Positions 9,746-18,171 of a stretch of DNA of 64,000 nucleotides are shown here, piece by piece. Position numbers and translations under genes: made by a program. How positions within the stretch are numbered: position 1 is the first letter of the stretch; every line of letters begins with the position of its first letter. The notes beneath the pieces were generated by a model that saw nothing but the letters and a program-made list of their open reading frames with translations, had not been told where the DNA came from and did no database searches. The stretch is from assembly GCF_016741775.1 (NCBI RefSeq), contig NZ_JAERRK010000004.1, forward strand, positions 186,001-250,000, written 5' to 3'. Source of the DNA: Streptomyces actinomycinicus (GTDB taxonomy: Bacteria; Actinomycetota; Actinomycetes; Streptomycetales; Streptomycetaceae).

Positions 9746-10857
9746 CAGTCCGCCAGCAGGTGACGGGCCTCGTGGAGGGCCTGCCATTGCGGGCCTGGGC
9801 GGCGCCGCGCCTCCTGTTCCAGGAAGCGGCGCAGCCGGGCCAGGTCTTCCGGGCTGTCCTTCGCGGCCGTGCCCGCCAGGCAGGCCACCACGTCGGCGGC
9901 CGCGCCCGGCTCGCCACGCAGGAACCAGGCCCGCACGCCCACCGCGTGGGCCACCGAGACGGCTTCCGCGGTGCTCATCACCGTCGACATCCGTTCGCCC
10001 TGTGCCGCGGTGCCCCGCAGTTCGCGGAAGGTGCCGACCAGCACCTCCAGCACGTCGCGGCGGGGCGGCGGCTCCACGCCGGACTGCCGCAGCAGCGTCG
10101 CGGACTCGGCCTCCACCAGGTCCAGTTCGGTCTCGAAATCGGCGATGGGGAACACGGTCTCGAAGTTGAAGCGGCGTTTCAGGGCGGCGCTCATCTCGTT
10201 GACGCCCCGGTCGCGGGTGTTGGCGGTGGCGATGACGTTGAAGCCCTGCCGGGCGAATACCAGGCCCTGCGGCCCGTGCAGTTCGGGGACGGTGATGACC
10301 CGGTCGGAGAGCAGCGAGAGCAGGCAGTCCTGCACCTCCAGGGGGCAGCGGGTGATCTCCTCGAACCGTACGATCCGGCCTTCCGCCATTCCGCGCAGCA
10401 TCGGCGCGGGTACCAGGGAGCGTGCGGAGGGGCCCTCGGAGACCAGCAGCGCGTAGTTCCAGGAGTACTTGATCTGGTCCTCGGTGGTGGCCGCGCCGCC
10501 CTGCACGGTGAGGGCGCTGCTGCCGCTGACGGCCGCGGCGATCAGCTCCGACAGCAGCGACTTGGCGGTGCCCGGCTCGCCCACGAGCATCAGGCCGCGG
10601 TTGGTGGCCAGCGTCACCAGGGCGCGCTCCACGAGGGAGACGTTGCCGACGAACTTGCGGCTGATGCCGGCCTGTTCGTCGCCGACGATGAAGCGGCGGG
10701 CCGCTCGCAGGCTCAGCTTCCAGCCGGGCGGCCGGGGATCGTCGTCGTCGGCACGCAGGGCGGCGAGTTCGTCGGCGTGGCGGACCTCGGCGGGCGGGCG
10801 CTGGAACATCGCCTCGCCCGCCTCACCGGCCTCGCCGAATCCGGCGGTGACCGTCAC
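9745..10857 (-). CDS. MoxR-type AAA+ ATPase (YehL-like)
   Basis: A 370-residue ATPase. Walker A is GEPGTAKS (93-100), Walker B is RIVRFEEITR (161-170), sensor-1 region is IATANTRDRG (209-218), and arginine-finger candidates are R228/R229 in ALKRRFN. The layout matches MoxR/RavA-like AAA+ proteins, which act as chaperone-like remodelling motors together with VWA proteins. The GTG start at 10857 overlaps the DUF4132 stop by 4 bases and its own stop touches the DUF5682 start, so stoichiometric co-expression is expected. It is the likely energy-supplying core of the five-protein system. Confidence 0.92.
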   Translation of the reverse strand: MTVTAGFGEAGEAGEAMFQRPPAEVRHADELAALRADDDDPRPPGWKLSLRAARRFIVGDEQAGISRKFVGNVSLVERALVTLATNRGLMLVGEPGTAKSLLSELIAAAVSGSSALTVQGGAATTEDQIKYSWNYALLVSEGPSARSLVPAPMLRGMAEGRIVRFEEITRCPLEVQDCLLSLLSDRVITVPELHGPQGLVFARQGFNVIATANTRDRGVNEMSAALKRRFNFETVFPIADFETELDLVEAESATLLRQSGVEPPPRRDVLEVLVGTFRELRGTAAQGERMSTVMSTAEAVSVAHAVGVRAWFLRGEPGAAADVVACLAGTAAKDSPEDLARLRRFLEQEARRRPGPQWQALHEARHLLAD

Positions 10858-13800
10858 TGGGCCGTCACCTCGGTGAGGTCGGCGAGGATCTCGGAGGCCA
10901 TGACCGGGCCCAGGTCACCGAAGCGCAGCGGGTGCTCGTCCCTGGTCCAGTAGTCGCCCGGAGCGGTGTCGAGCCAGACGTACTCGAAGGTCTGGTCCGG
11001 GAAGAAGTCCAGCGCGCCGACGGCGATGCCCTCGTCGAGTGCGATGACGAGGTGCCGGCTGTCGTCGATCCGCCGATGGAACCAGCGCTCCACGCCCGCG
11101 TCCTGTGGCTCGCCGCGCTCCCAGCCCCGCTTGGTGAGGCCGAGGAGCTTGCCGACCGGCACCTTCGCGCCCTCGAACCGCGTGAGCCGGTGCCCGGCGG
11201 CCTCCTCCTCGGTCAGCGCGTGCACGGTCCGGCCCAGCTGGGGGAAGGGCTGGAGGATCTCGTAGTCGGCGAACAGGTCCGACCACGCGGTGAGGTCGTC
11301 GGCCAGGTGCAGCGGGTGCGCCACACGGACCGTGGCGTGCGCGGGCAGTGTCAGCTCGTCGTCGTGGACATCGGCGAAGGTGCGGTCCTCCGCCACCCGG
11401 AAGGCGGTCACCGTACCTGCGGTGTCGGCGAGCCAGACCAGGCGGCGGACCAGGTGCCACACCAGGGGGTGGGCGACGAACAGTTCCTGGAACTCCGCAG
11501 CCGTCCAGGAGCGTTGGGTCACCATGGCCGCCTCCAGGCGCCGCACCTGGTCGGTGGCGACGGTGCGGACGTCCTTCTTCAGTGCGGCGAACCGCTTGCG
11601 CTCGGCCGGGGCCAGTTCCGGGTCGTCCTTGACGCCGGGCGCGGGCAGTGCCTTGCGCTGTTTGCCGTCGGCGTCCCGGACGTAGGGGCGCAGTTGCTCG
11701 TCGAAGCCGACGGTGAACCGGCGGGGGCCGTAGTCGATGACGGTACTGCCGTCGGAGCCGAGGCCGAAGTCGGGCACCAGCCGGTCCCCCAGCTGCTCGC
11801 CGGTCAGGCCGAGGCCCTCGGCGACCTCGGCGATCTTCTCCTGGGCGCGCTGCTTGAGCGCCTTGAAGGGCACGCGCTGGGAGATGCCGTGCAGGTGCAT
11901 CAGGGCCACGTCGGTGCCGATCGTCGCGAGCACGGTCAGGCCCTCCACGGCACGGTGGTGGCCGCCTTCGCCGGGCCAGGCGCGTACGACGGGGGTGAGC
12001 CGGCGCACGGTCCCGTCGTCGCCGAGCCAGCCGAGGGCGTACAGCGCCCAGCTGTCCTTGGGCGGCATCCCCGCCAGCCGCCACTGCTCGAACACACCCC
12101 AGGCGAACTCGGCGAGCGAGTCGGCGGTGCAGTGCGCGCTCACCACCGGGAGCCCCGGGTAGACCTCGCCGGGCTTGGACAGGGCGATCAGTGTGAGGAC
12201 GTTGCGGACCGCCTCCGTGGGCAGGGCGCCGCCCTCGCGGAGCAGGATCTGCGGCAGCAGCGCCGGGTCCGCCCAGGCGCCGACCGTCGGCACACGCGCG
12301 GGCAGGGCGCTGACCAGCGGGTCGACGGCCAGCGTCTCCTGGACGATGCCCGCGGCCTCCGCACCGCAACCGGCGACGGCTGCCGTGAGTGCCGTGTCGC
12401 CGTGGGCGTCCGCCAGCAGCCGCAGCGCCCTCTCCGCACCGCGCCGGACCGTGCCGACCGGACCCACCGCGTGGGGGACGAGGAAGGGCACCGCGTCCAG
12501 GCCGTGCCGGTTCAGCCAGGCGCGGGCGGTGGACTCGGCGGACTTCGCCCGTGCCAGCCACTCGCACACCAGGGTGGTCACCTCGGCGTCCCGGTAGGGC
12601 AGCAGCAGCTCGCTCAGCGTGCTCGGATGCCGGGCCGCGGCTCGTCGCACCAGCGGCAGCGCGGCCAGGCCGTGCCGGGCGGCGACCGGTTTCAGCTCTG
12701 CCGCGCCGCCCCAGTGGTACTCGGGGGCGCAGTCGGCGAGCAGCGGACGCACGACGTCCTCGGGGCCGTGGATGAACAGGCGTACGTCCCAGGCGCTCCC
12801 GAGCCGCCCGGTCTGTGTCAGGTACTCGATCTCGCGGGACCAGTCGTAGTCGGCGCGCCAGCTGCCGTAGCGGGCGTCGAGCTTGGCCCAGGTGTCCTGC
12901 TCGCCCTCCTTCCACACCACCTGCGGTGCGGGGGCCGCGGGTGCTGCGGCGGCCACTCGCGGCTTGCGGGCCTTGCGTGCCCCCGCCCACGGCGGGGCGG
13001 TCAGCAGCGCGGGAAGCTTGTCGGCAGGGGCCTCGGCCGCCCGGTCGCGGGTGAGGTGCGGCGTCACGAACTCGGCTACCTGGGCGGGCAGTTCGGGCAG
13101 GACGGTCGCGGTCAGTCCGGCGTGTGCGTGGACGTGCGCGATGAGCAGCCGGCCGGCCATCTGCCCGTTCTCGCCGGAGCCGGTGGCCGCCGCGCCCAGC
13201 AGGCGCAGGGCGCGGACCGGGTACCGGCGCAGCGCCTCCAGGAGGCTCGGGCGGACGCGCTTGTCGTCGATGCGGTCCAGGAGCAGGCGGAACGCCTCGT
13301 CCGTCGGCAGTTCGACCACTGCGTTCGCCAGGGTCCTGATGTGCTCGGAGTTGCGGGCGCGGTCGAGGGCTTCGTCGAGGAAGGGGGCGAACGCCTTGCC
13401 GGTGCCTTCGGCGAGGGTGGCGACGAGCGCCATCGTCCAGCTGTTCCAGCCGAGGCCCGGACGACGGCCGAAGTGCCGCAGCTGCTCAGGGGAGTTCACC
13501 GAGTACAGCAGCGTCTCATTCAGGTGCGCGTCGGCCTGCGGCAACTCGGCGCAGCACTCGTCGGCCCACTCGCGCTCCGTGGGCAGCAGGTAGGACACGA
13601 GGAACCGGGAGCGTACGCGGGTCCGGCGGCCGGCCAGTGCGGCGACCGTCTCCCGGTAGGTGTCCTCGTCGGTCACGGAGAGCAGGGCGCGCAGCCGGTG
13701 GGCGAACTTCGGTCGCGTCCGGTGTTCGCCCGAAGCCGTGTCGGCGCGGAAGCCTAGCCAGAGGTCTTCGCGGCGGGAGCCGTGCTGCTGGTAGTGCGGC

Positions 13801-14267
13801 TCGAGGTCGAAGTAGTCCACCACCGCCTGCGCGGCGAACGTCAGGCCGTGCGCGCGGACCCAGGCGTCGACGGCTTCGCCGTCCGGGTCGTCCCATTGGA
13901 AGGTCAGCGATGCCAGCGCGGCGGCGCCCAACGGGTTGTGGCTGCCGTTCAGGTGAGCCCGGGTGGCCTCGACGATCCGTGGATCGCTCTTCGGGGAGGC
14001 GAGCAGTGCCTCGATCCAGTCGGCGTACTCGTGCAGCCGGGAGGTCGTCCGCCGCTCGGCCTCGGGGGGCAGTTCGGGGATGCACCGCTCGATCCCGCCG
14101 CGGCGTGGATGCACCAGCCTCCGCCAGGCGGCCGGCATCCGGAAGGTCTCCTCGTCGGGCAGCGGGACCGGCCCGTGCTCCGTTGCCGTCTGTCCGCCGG
14201 CCGCGGGAGCCTCTCCCCCGGCCTCCCCCTTCACCGAATCTCCCGCGGCCAACTCCGTGCGCGGCAC
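10854..14267 (-). CDS. DUF4132-containing protein (YehI/MolR-like), first gene of the operon
   Basis: A 1137-residue cytoplasmic protein. The N-terminal two thirds is helical and HEAT/ARM-like (repeated ALRLLGAA-, AVEGLTVLATIG-type helices). The C-terminal DUF4132 region (about 760-1137) includes LTGEQLGDRLVPDFGL and a closing segment EYVWLDTAPGDYW. E. coli YehI and MolR are the known DUF4132 proteins (about 1200 residues) and yehI heads the same gene series. The GTG start at 14267 has a strong ribosome site GGAGGAGGGG just upstream. A RecA-NDp-type promoter lies about 56-78 bases upstream. The molecular role is unknown; the repeat scaffold suggests target binding. Confidence 0.85.
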   Translation of the reverse strand: MPRTELAAGDSVKGEAGGEAPAAGGQTATEHGPVPLPDEETFRMPAAWRRLVHPRRGGIERCIPELPPEAERRTTSRLHEYADWIEALLASPKSDPRIVEATRAHLNGSHNPLGAAALASLTFQWDDPDGEAVDAWVRAHGLTFAAQAVVDYFDLEPHYQQHGSRREDLWLGFRADTASGEHRTRPKFAHRLRALLSVTDEDTYRETVAALAGRRTRVRSRFLVSYLLPTEREWADECCAELPQADAHLNETLLYSVNSPEQLRHFGRRPGLGWNSWTMALVATLAEGTGKAFAPFLDEALDRARNSEHIRTLANAVVELPTDEAFRLLLDRIDDKRVRPSLLEALRRYPVRALRLLGAAATGSGENGQMAGRLLIAHVHAHAGLTATVLPELPAQVAEFVTPHLTRDRAAEAPADKLPALLTAPPWAGARKARKPRVAAAAPAAPAPQVVWKEGEQDTWAKLDARYGSWRADYDWSREIEYLTQTGRLGSAWDVRLFIHGPEDVVRPLLADCAPEYHWGGAAELKPVAARHGLAALPLVRRAAARHPSTLSELLLPYRDAEVTTLVCEWLARAKSAESTARAWLNRHGLDAVPFLVPHAVGPVGTVRRGAERALRLLADAHGDTALTAAVAGCGAEAAGIVQETLAVDPLVSALPARVPTVGAWADPALLPQILLREGGALPTEAVRNVLTLIALSKPGEVYPGLPVVSAHCTADSLAEFAWGVFEQWRLAGMPPKDSWALYALGWLGDDGTVRRLTPVVRAWPGEGGHHRAVEGLTVLATIGTDVALMHLHGISQRVPFKALKQRAQEKIAEVAEGLGLTGEQLGDRLVPDFGLGSDGSTVIDYGPRRFTVGFDEQLRPYVRDADGKQRKALPAPGVKDDPELAPAERKRFAALKKDVRTVATDQVRRLEAAMVTQRSWTAAEFQELFVAHPLVWHLVRRLVWLADTAGTVTAFRVAEDRTFADVHDDELTLPAHATVRVAHPLHLADDLTAWSDLFADYEILQPFPQLGRTVHALTEEEAAGHRLTRFEGAKVPVGKLLGLTKRGWERGEPQDAGVERWFHRRIDDSRHLVIALDEGIAVGALDFFPDQTFEYVWLDTAPGDYWTRDEHPLRFGDLGPVMASEILADLTEVTAQ

Positions 14268-14322
14268 AGCCCCTCCTCCGCCGACCCCCAGGCGGGATCG
14301 CTCGCTTGATCAGATTGGTGTC

Positions 14323-14345
14323 ACGTTATCGGGGGCCACTGACAA
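14323..14345 (-). promoter_or_regulatory. RecA-NDp (PafBC-type, RecA-independent DNA-damage) promoter
   Basis: The minus strand reads TTGTCAGTG (14345-14337), eight bases, then TAACGT (14328-14323). This is a full match to the actinobacterial RecA-independent DNA-damage promoter pattern TTGTCRGTG-N8-TAnnnT, recognised through PafBC in mycobacteria. Transcription would start near 14316, about 50 bases before the GTG of the DUF4132 gene. Confidence 0.75.
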
Positions 14346-14490
14346 CGCCCCCGGTGCCGCCGGCGGAGCAGCCGTCCCGGGCGCCCCGCAGACCGGGTGC
14401 CCGGTTGCGGAGGCGTGGGCACCGGGCCCGGTGCGCGCTCCGAGGGGCCACGGACAACCCTTCGAACCCTTCTAAGGGGCCACGGACAAT
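14332..14490 (-). repeat. Three copies of a 15-base element, TTGTCNGTGGCCCC type
   Basis: The element (plus strand GGGGCCACNGACAAY) occurs at 14332-14346, 14444-14458 and 14476-14490, all in the same orientation. The first copy contains the -35 part of the RecA-NDp promoter. The other two have C instead of A/G in the variable position and no TAnnnT at the right spacing, so they may be regulator-binding copies without promoter activity or relics. Confidence 0.7.
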
Positions 14491-15001
14491 CGTTGGCCAG
14501 TGGCCCGGGGTGCGGCTGGTGCATCGGCGCAGTGGGGCGTGGACGCGCACGGGGGCGGGGCAGCGCCCGCGGCTCTCCGGTGGTCCCTTCATCGGCGTAG
14601 GCGGCGCTGTCCGTTCACGCGGACGAGGCTCGTGCCGAGGGGCGAGGCACCCTGTGTGCGGGGGCCGGAGAGCGGGCCCGGACGGCAGGCCGGAGCAGTC
14701 GGATGCGGTTCGCTCATCAGCGGTTTCCGCCACCGGAACCGGCGAGGTGCCGTCCCGCGCGGGCGGGTTCGGGCAGCGCGCGGCGTCCGTCGGCGCTCCG
14801 GCCGGACGGGCCCCGGGTGCGCCGGGTTCCCGTCGGCGGCCACGCGGGGGCGGACACGGCCACTACGCTTCCCGCGGGCTCCGGCCGACCGGTTTTCGTC
14901 GCCGTTGGGGAAATGCCGGAGCTGTCCGTGCGGCCGCGCGCCCGAACGCCTCGGCGTCCGGGCGTCCGGGCTCCGCGAAACCTTGGGGGGTTCCTTTGAT
15001 C
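14346..15001. other. Gene-free interval between the yeh-like operon and the M15-like gene
   Basis: About 650 bases in which no reading frame on either strand looks like a protein. It holds two extra TTGTCCGTGGCCCC elements (14444-14490) and the unmapped leader of the 15002 gene. I looked for a ydaO-type (c-di-AMP) leader because cell-wall hydrolases often carry one in Streptomyces, and did not see its conserved blocks. Confidence 0.6.
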
Positions 15002-16108
15002 ATGCGTTTGTCCTTGCGTCGCGAACACCGCAGACGGGGTCGCGCCGCGTGGCGCCGGTGGGCCGCGGCGCTTGCGGTGGCCGTCGTCACCGTCACCGCC
15101 GGGACCGCGTCCGCCGAGGTGCGCCCGGGCGCCGAGCCCGGAACCGTCACCCTGTCCACCCGCAACCTGCACCTCACCGCGGCGGACACGTCCTGCTTCA
15201 AGAAGTCCTACCCGAACTGCGCGAGTTCGGACCCGGCGGTGTCGTTCCAGCTCGTCAGCCGGGGCGACACCAGTGCCTGCTCCTTCACCCTGAGCACCAC
15301 CTGGGGCGACGGCGCCGGCGGCACTCTCGACTTCAGCGGGGGTCCGGACGGGACCCTTCTGACGCCGGTGAAGCACACGTACACCAAGCCGAAGCCCTTC
15401 GTCGCGCCGAAGACCTACGCCGTCACCTGGTCGGTCACCGTCCGGTCGGGCAGCAACTGCCGCCCCAGTTCGGACAAGCTCAGCTTCGCCCGTACCTGCA
15501 CGTCCAGCTCGCTGAGCGGTCCCGCCTGGGCCGCCCGCTTCCCGACCAGCACCCGGTTCGAGGATCTGAAGGACGGTTTCCGGGAACAGGTCACCTCGTT
15601 CGTCAGGGCCATGAGGAGCGGTGGCATCACGGTGGTGCCGCGCGCCACGCTCCGGCCGCCGCAGCGGGCGTACATGATGCACTACGCCTGGCTGATCGCG
15701 AAGAAGAAGACGTCCGCCGACAAGGTGCCGCCGTTCAAGCCGGCCGCCGGGCAGGCACCGGTGGACATCTGCTGGCAGCACACCAAGGCGGACGGCACCT
15801 TCGACTCGGCCGCCTCCGTGGCCGCGGCACAGCGCCTCGTCACGGCCTTCGGAATCGACCCGAACCTGAGGGTGGCCCCCTCCCTGACCACCTTGCACAC
15901 GCAGGGGCTCGCCATCGACATGACGACCACCTGGTCGGCGCGCAGCATCACCGTCACGGATCACGGCGGTCACCGGGTGACGATCTCGACCACGCCGCAC
16001 ACCGGGCTGAACACCAAACTCATCTCGGTGGGCCGCAGCTACGGCGTGATCCACTACTCGTCGCCGCCGGAGGACGACCCCAACCACTGGTCGACGAACG
16101 GGCACTGA
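15002..16108 (+). CDS. Secreted protein with PKD-like domain and M15 (D-Ala-D-Ala peptidase)-like C-terminus
   Basis: A 368-residue exported protein. It has an Arg-rich N-terminus and signal peptide (1-38, ending ASA). A PKD-like beta-sandwich (about 45-150) shows TWGDG and the closing HTYT...YAVTWSV, with Cys pairs likely to form disulfides. The C-terminal region (about 185-368) carries the M15 zinc-site pattern LHTQGLAIDM (H299, D306) and a later HW pair (H362, NHWS). VanY/M15 enzymes cleave D-Ala-D-Ala in cell-wall peptides. The metal-site pattern is clear but overall similarity to M15 is weak, so activity is inferred. ATG start with a G-rich, weak ribosome site. A hairpin terminator follows at 16128. 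Confidence 0.8.
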   Translation: MRLSLRREHRRRGRAAWRRWAAALAVAVVTVTAGTASAEVRPGAEPGTVTLSTRNLHLTAADTSCFKKSYPNCASSDPAVSFQLVSRGDTSACSFTLSTTWGDGAGGTLDFSGGPDGTLLTPVKHTYTKPKPFVAPKTYAVTWSVTVRSGSNCRPSSDKLSFARTCTSSSLSGPAWAARFPTSTRFEDLKDGFREQVTSFVRAMRSGGITVVPRATLRPPQRAYMMHYAWLIAKKKTSADKVPPFKPAAGQAPVDICWQHTKADGTFDSAASVAAAQRLVTAFGIDPNLRVAPSLTTLHTQGLAIDMTTTWSARSITVTDHGGHRVTISTTPHTGLNTKLISVGRSYGVIHYSSPPEDDPNHWSTNGH

Positions 16109-16127
16109 CCCCTCGGCGTACCTCCGG

Positions 16128-16161
16128 GAGCGGGTGGGGAGCACGCGTTCTCCACCCGCTC
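16128..16161 (+). terminator. Hairpin terminator after the M15-like gene
   Basis: GAGCGGGTGGGGA (16128-16140) pairs with TCTCCACCCGCTC (16149-16161), with one G-U type mismatch and an 8-base loop, 20 bases past the stop codon. Confidence 0.6.
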
Positions 16162-16352
16162 TCCTGCGCGCATTCTCCCGCCCGTCCCGGCCCTGCCCAC
16201 GGGGCCGGCCGAGGTGCCGGCCGCGCGTTCGCCCCGCCCGACGGTCCGACGAACTCCCCCGGGTTTCCAGGCGATGCCGGCCGAGGCCGCTCAACTCCGC
16301 CCGGGCCGCCCGCGTGGGCGTGGAACCGGACCACGTCCCGGAGACGGTCAGC

Positions 16353-16470
16353 CGCGTTGTCCCCGGAGTTCCCCGTTCCCCGCGTTGTCTTCCCGGAGTT
16401 CCCCGTTCCCCGCGTTTTCTTCGCGGAGTTCTCCGTTCCCCGCGTTGTCTTCCCGGAGTTCCCGTTCCCC
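16353..16470. repeat. 30-bp tandem repeat (4 units) in a gene-free interval
   Basis: Units of about 30 bases, core CGGAGTTCCCCGTTCCCCGC, repeat four times (16353-16380 short, 16381, 16411, 16441). The third unit has a few changes. The interval 16109-16579 otherwise holds only the terminator at 16128 and the leader of the ferredoxin operon. The minus strand would read a 10-residue repeat (NSGKTTRGTG type) but has no gene-like start or domain. Confidence 0.85.
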
Positions 16471-16579
16471 CCCACTCGCACCCGGCCGGCGTCGGGCCGG
16501 GGGTGTCCCCCGGCCGTCGCCGTGCGCGCGTTCGTGTCTCCGCTCATGCTGGAAAAGACGGGTGACGCAGGAGGAAGTG

Positions 16580-16795
16580 GTGACGATGCGGACCGTTGTC
16601 GACCTCACGCGGTGCCAGGGCTATGCACAGTGCGTGTTCCTCGCGCCGGAGATGTTCGAGCTGCACGGGGAGGAGGGGCTGCTGTACGCCACGGCGGTTC
16701 CCGACGATCAGGTGGAACGCGTACGCCAGGCCGCCGCGGCATGCCCGGTGCAGGCGATCCTCCTCGGGGAAGAGGTGAGCCCCGATGGCCGATGA
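16580..16795 (+). CDS. Ferredoxin, single [3Fe-4S] type, P450 partner
   Basis: A 71-residue ferredoxin. It has just three cysteines: C12 and C18 (CQGYAQC, i.e. C-x5-C) and C55 (ACPVQAI). This is the pattern of actinobacterial [3Fe-4S] ferredoxins that hand electrons to P450s. The GTG start at 16580 is chosen because AGGAGG ends 5 bases upstream; an ATG two codons later (16586) is the alternative. The 3' end overlaps the reductase start by 11 bases. Together with the next two genes it forms a complete NAD(P)H to reductase to ferredoxin to P450 chain. Confidence 0.9.
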   Translation: MTMRTVVDLTRCQGYAQCVFLAPEMFELHGEEGLLYATAVPDDQVERVRQAAAACPVQAILLGEEVSPDGR

Positions 16796-18140
16796 CCTCA
16801 AGAGCGGCCGGATCGTCGTCGTCGGCGCGTCGCTGGCCGGGCTGCGGGCCGCGGAGAAACTGCGCGAAGAGGGGTTCACCGGCTCACTGACCGTGGTCGG
16901 CGACGAACCGCACGTGCCCTACGACCGGCCGCCGCTGTCGAAGCAGGTGCTGCTGGGCCAGGCTACGGCGGACACCACCGAGCTGCCGGTGCGCCGGAAT
17001 GCGGACGCCGAGTGGCGGCTGGGCGTGCGCGCCACCGGTGTGGACCTCACGGCGAAACGGGTGCTGCTGGCCGACGGGGAGTCGTTGCCGTACGACCGGC
17101 TGCTGATCACCACGGGAACCCGTGCACGGCCCTGGCCGAATCCGGAGGAAGCCGGGCTGGCCGGGGTGTTCACCCTGCGCACGCGCGAGGACGCGGCGGG
17201 ACTGAGCGAGCGGCTGTCCGCGGGACCGGAGCGGGTGCTGGTGATCGGCGCCGGCTTCACCGGCTCGGAGATCGCCTCCGCCTGCCGGGAGCGGGGGCTG
17301 GAGGTCACTGTCGCCGAACGCGGCCCTGCGCCCCTGGTGGGCGCGCTGGGCGGCACCTTGTCGAAGCTCGCGGCCGTCATGCACCGCAACCACGGCGTCG
17401 ACCTGCGTACCGGGGTCACCGTCACCGCCCTGAACGGCAACGGCGCCTTCACCGGCGCGCAGCTGTCCGACGGCAGCCGCGTCGAGGCCGACGTGTGCGT
17501 GGTGGCGCTGGGCGCGGTCCGCAACGTGGAATGGCTGGCCGACTCCGGGCTCGCGGCGGACCCGCGCGGTATCGCCTGCGACGCCGGGTGCCGGGCCTTC
17601 AACATGTACGGGATCGTCACGGACGACGTCTTCGTGGCCGGCGACGTCTCCCGCTTCCCGCACCCGCTGTTCGGCTACCAGATGCTCTCCCTGGAGCACT
17701 GGGGCAATGCCGTCGAACAGGCCGAGGTGGCCGCTCACAACATGGTCAACCCGGGGCCGCTGCGGCGCCCGCACCTGGCCGTCCCGGTGTTCTGGTCGAC
17801 CCAGTTCGGCCTCAACATCAAGTCGGTGGGCGTGCCCACCTACTCCGACCACCTCGTCATCGCCCAGGGCTCCCTGGAGGCGCGCCGTCTGGCGATGGTC
17901 TACGGCTTCAAGGGCCGGGTCACCGCCGCGGTCACCGTCGACATGGCCAAGTCGCTCGATTACTACCGGCACCTGATCGAGACGGGCGCCCCGTTCCCGC
18001 CCCCGCCGGGCGCGGCCGACCGGCCGATCGCGGCCGACGTCCCGGTTCCGTCCGACGTACCGGACCCGTCGGTGCTGTCCCACGGCCCGACCGTCGCGCT
18101 CACCGGCCACCTCCCCGACCGCCGGCTGACGGTGGTCTGA
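16785..18140 (+). CDS. FAD-dependent ferredoxin reductase
   Basis: A 451-residue NAD(P)H:ferredoxin reductase of the putidaredoxin-reductase type. The FAD-binding motif is VVVGASLAGLRAAEKLR (about 11-27), followed by DEPHVPYDRPPLSK, typical of this class. The NAD(P)-binding motif is VIGAGFTGSEIAS (about 153-165). The second FAD motif contains DVFVAGDVSRFPHP. The C-terminal 60 residues are a Pro-rich tail. It passes electrons from NAD(P)H to the ferredoxin encoded 11 bases into its own start. The ATG at 16785 is supported by that overlap. Confidence 0.92.
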   Translation: MADDLKSGRIVVVGASLAGLRAAEKLREEGFTGSLTVVGDEPHVPYDRPPLSKQVLLGQATADTTELPVRRNADAEWRLGVRATGVDLTAKRVLLADGESLPYDRLLITTGTRARPWPNPEEAGLAGVFTLRTREDAAGLSERLSAGPERVLVIGAGFTGSEIASACRERGLEVTVAERGPAPLVGALGGTLSKLAAVMHRNHGVDLRTGVTVTALNGNGAFTGAQLSDGSRVEADVCVVALGAVRNVEWLADSGLAADPRGIACDAGCRAFNMYGIVTDDVFVAGDVSRFPHPLFGYQMLSLEHWGNAVEQAEVAAHNMVNPGPLRRPHLAVPVFWSTQFGLNIKSVGVPTYSDHLVIAQGSLEARRLAMVYGFKGRVTAAVTVDMAKSLDYYRHLIETGAPFPPPPGAADRPIAADVPVPSDVPDPSVLSHGPTVALTGHLPDRRLTVV

Positions 18141-18171
18141 TCTGTTTCCCGTACGACGAGCAGGAGCCGTC

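Noticed and set aside
10932..13757. Very long open frame antisense to the DUF4132 gene
   Set aside because: High-GC antisense openness; the product is Arg/Gly-rich with no domain, whereas the minus strand encodes a coherent conserved protein with a ribosome site.
14640..15001. c-di-AMP (ydaO-type) riboswitch ahead of the M15-like gene
   Set aside because: Searched because cell-wall hydrolases often carry one in Streptomyces; the conserved sequence blocks are not present.
16353..16470. CRISPR array
   Set aside because: Units are directly adjacent with no unique spacers and no cas genes; it is a simple tandem repeat.
16020..16547. Minus-strand gene encoding 10-residue NSGKTTRGTG repeats
   Set aside because: Overlaps the end of the M15-like gene and its terminator, has no plausible start and depends wholly on the tandem repeat.
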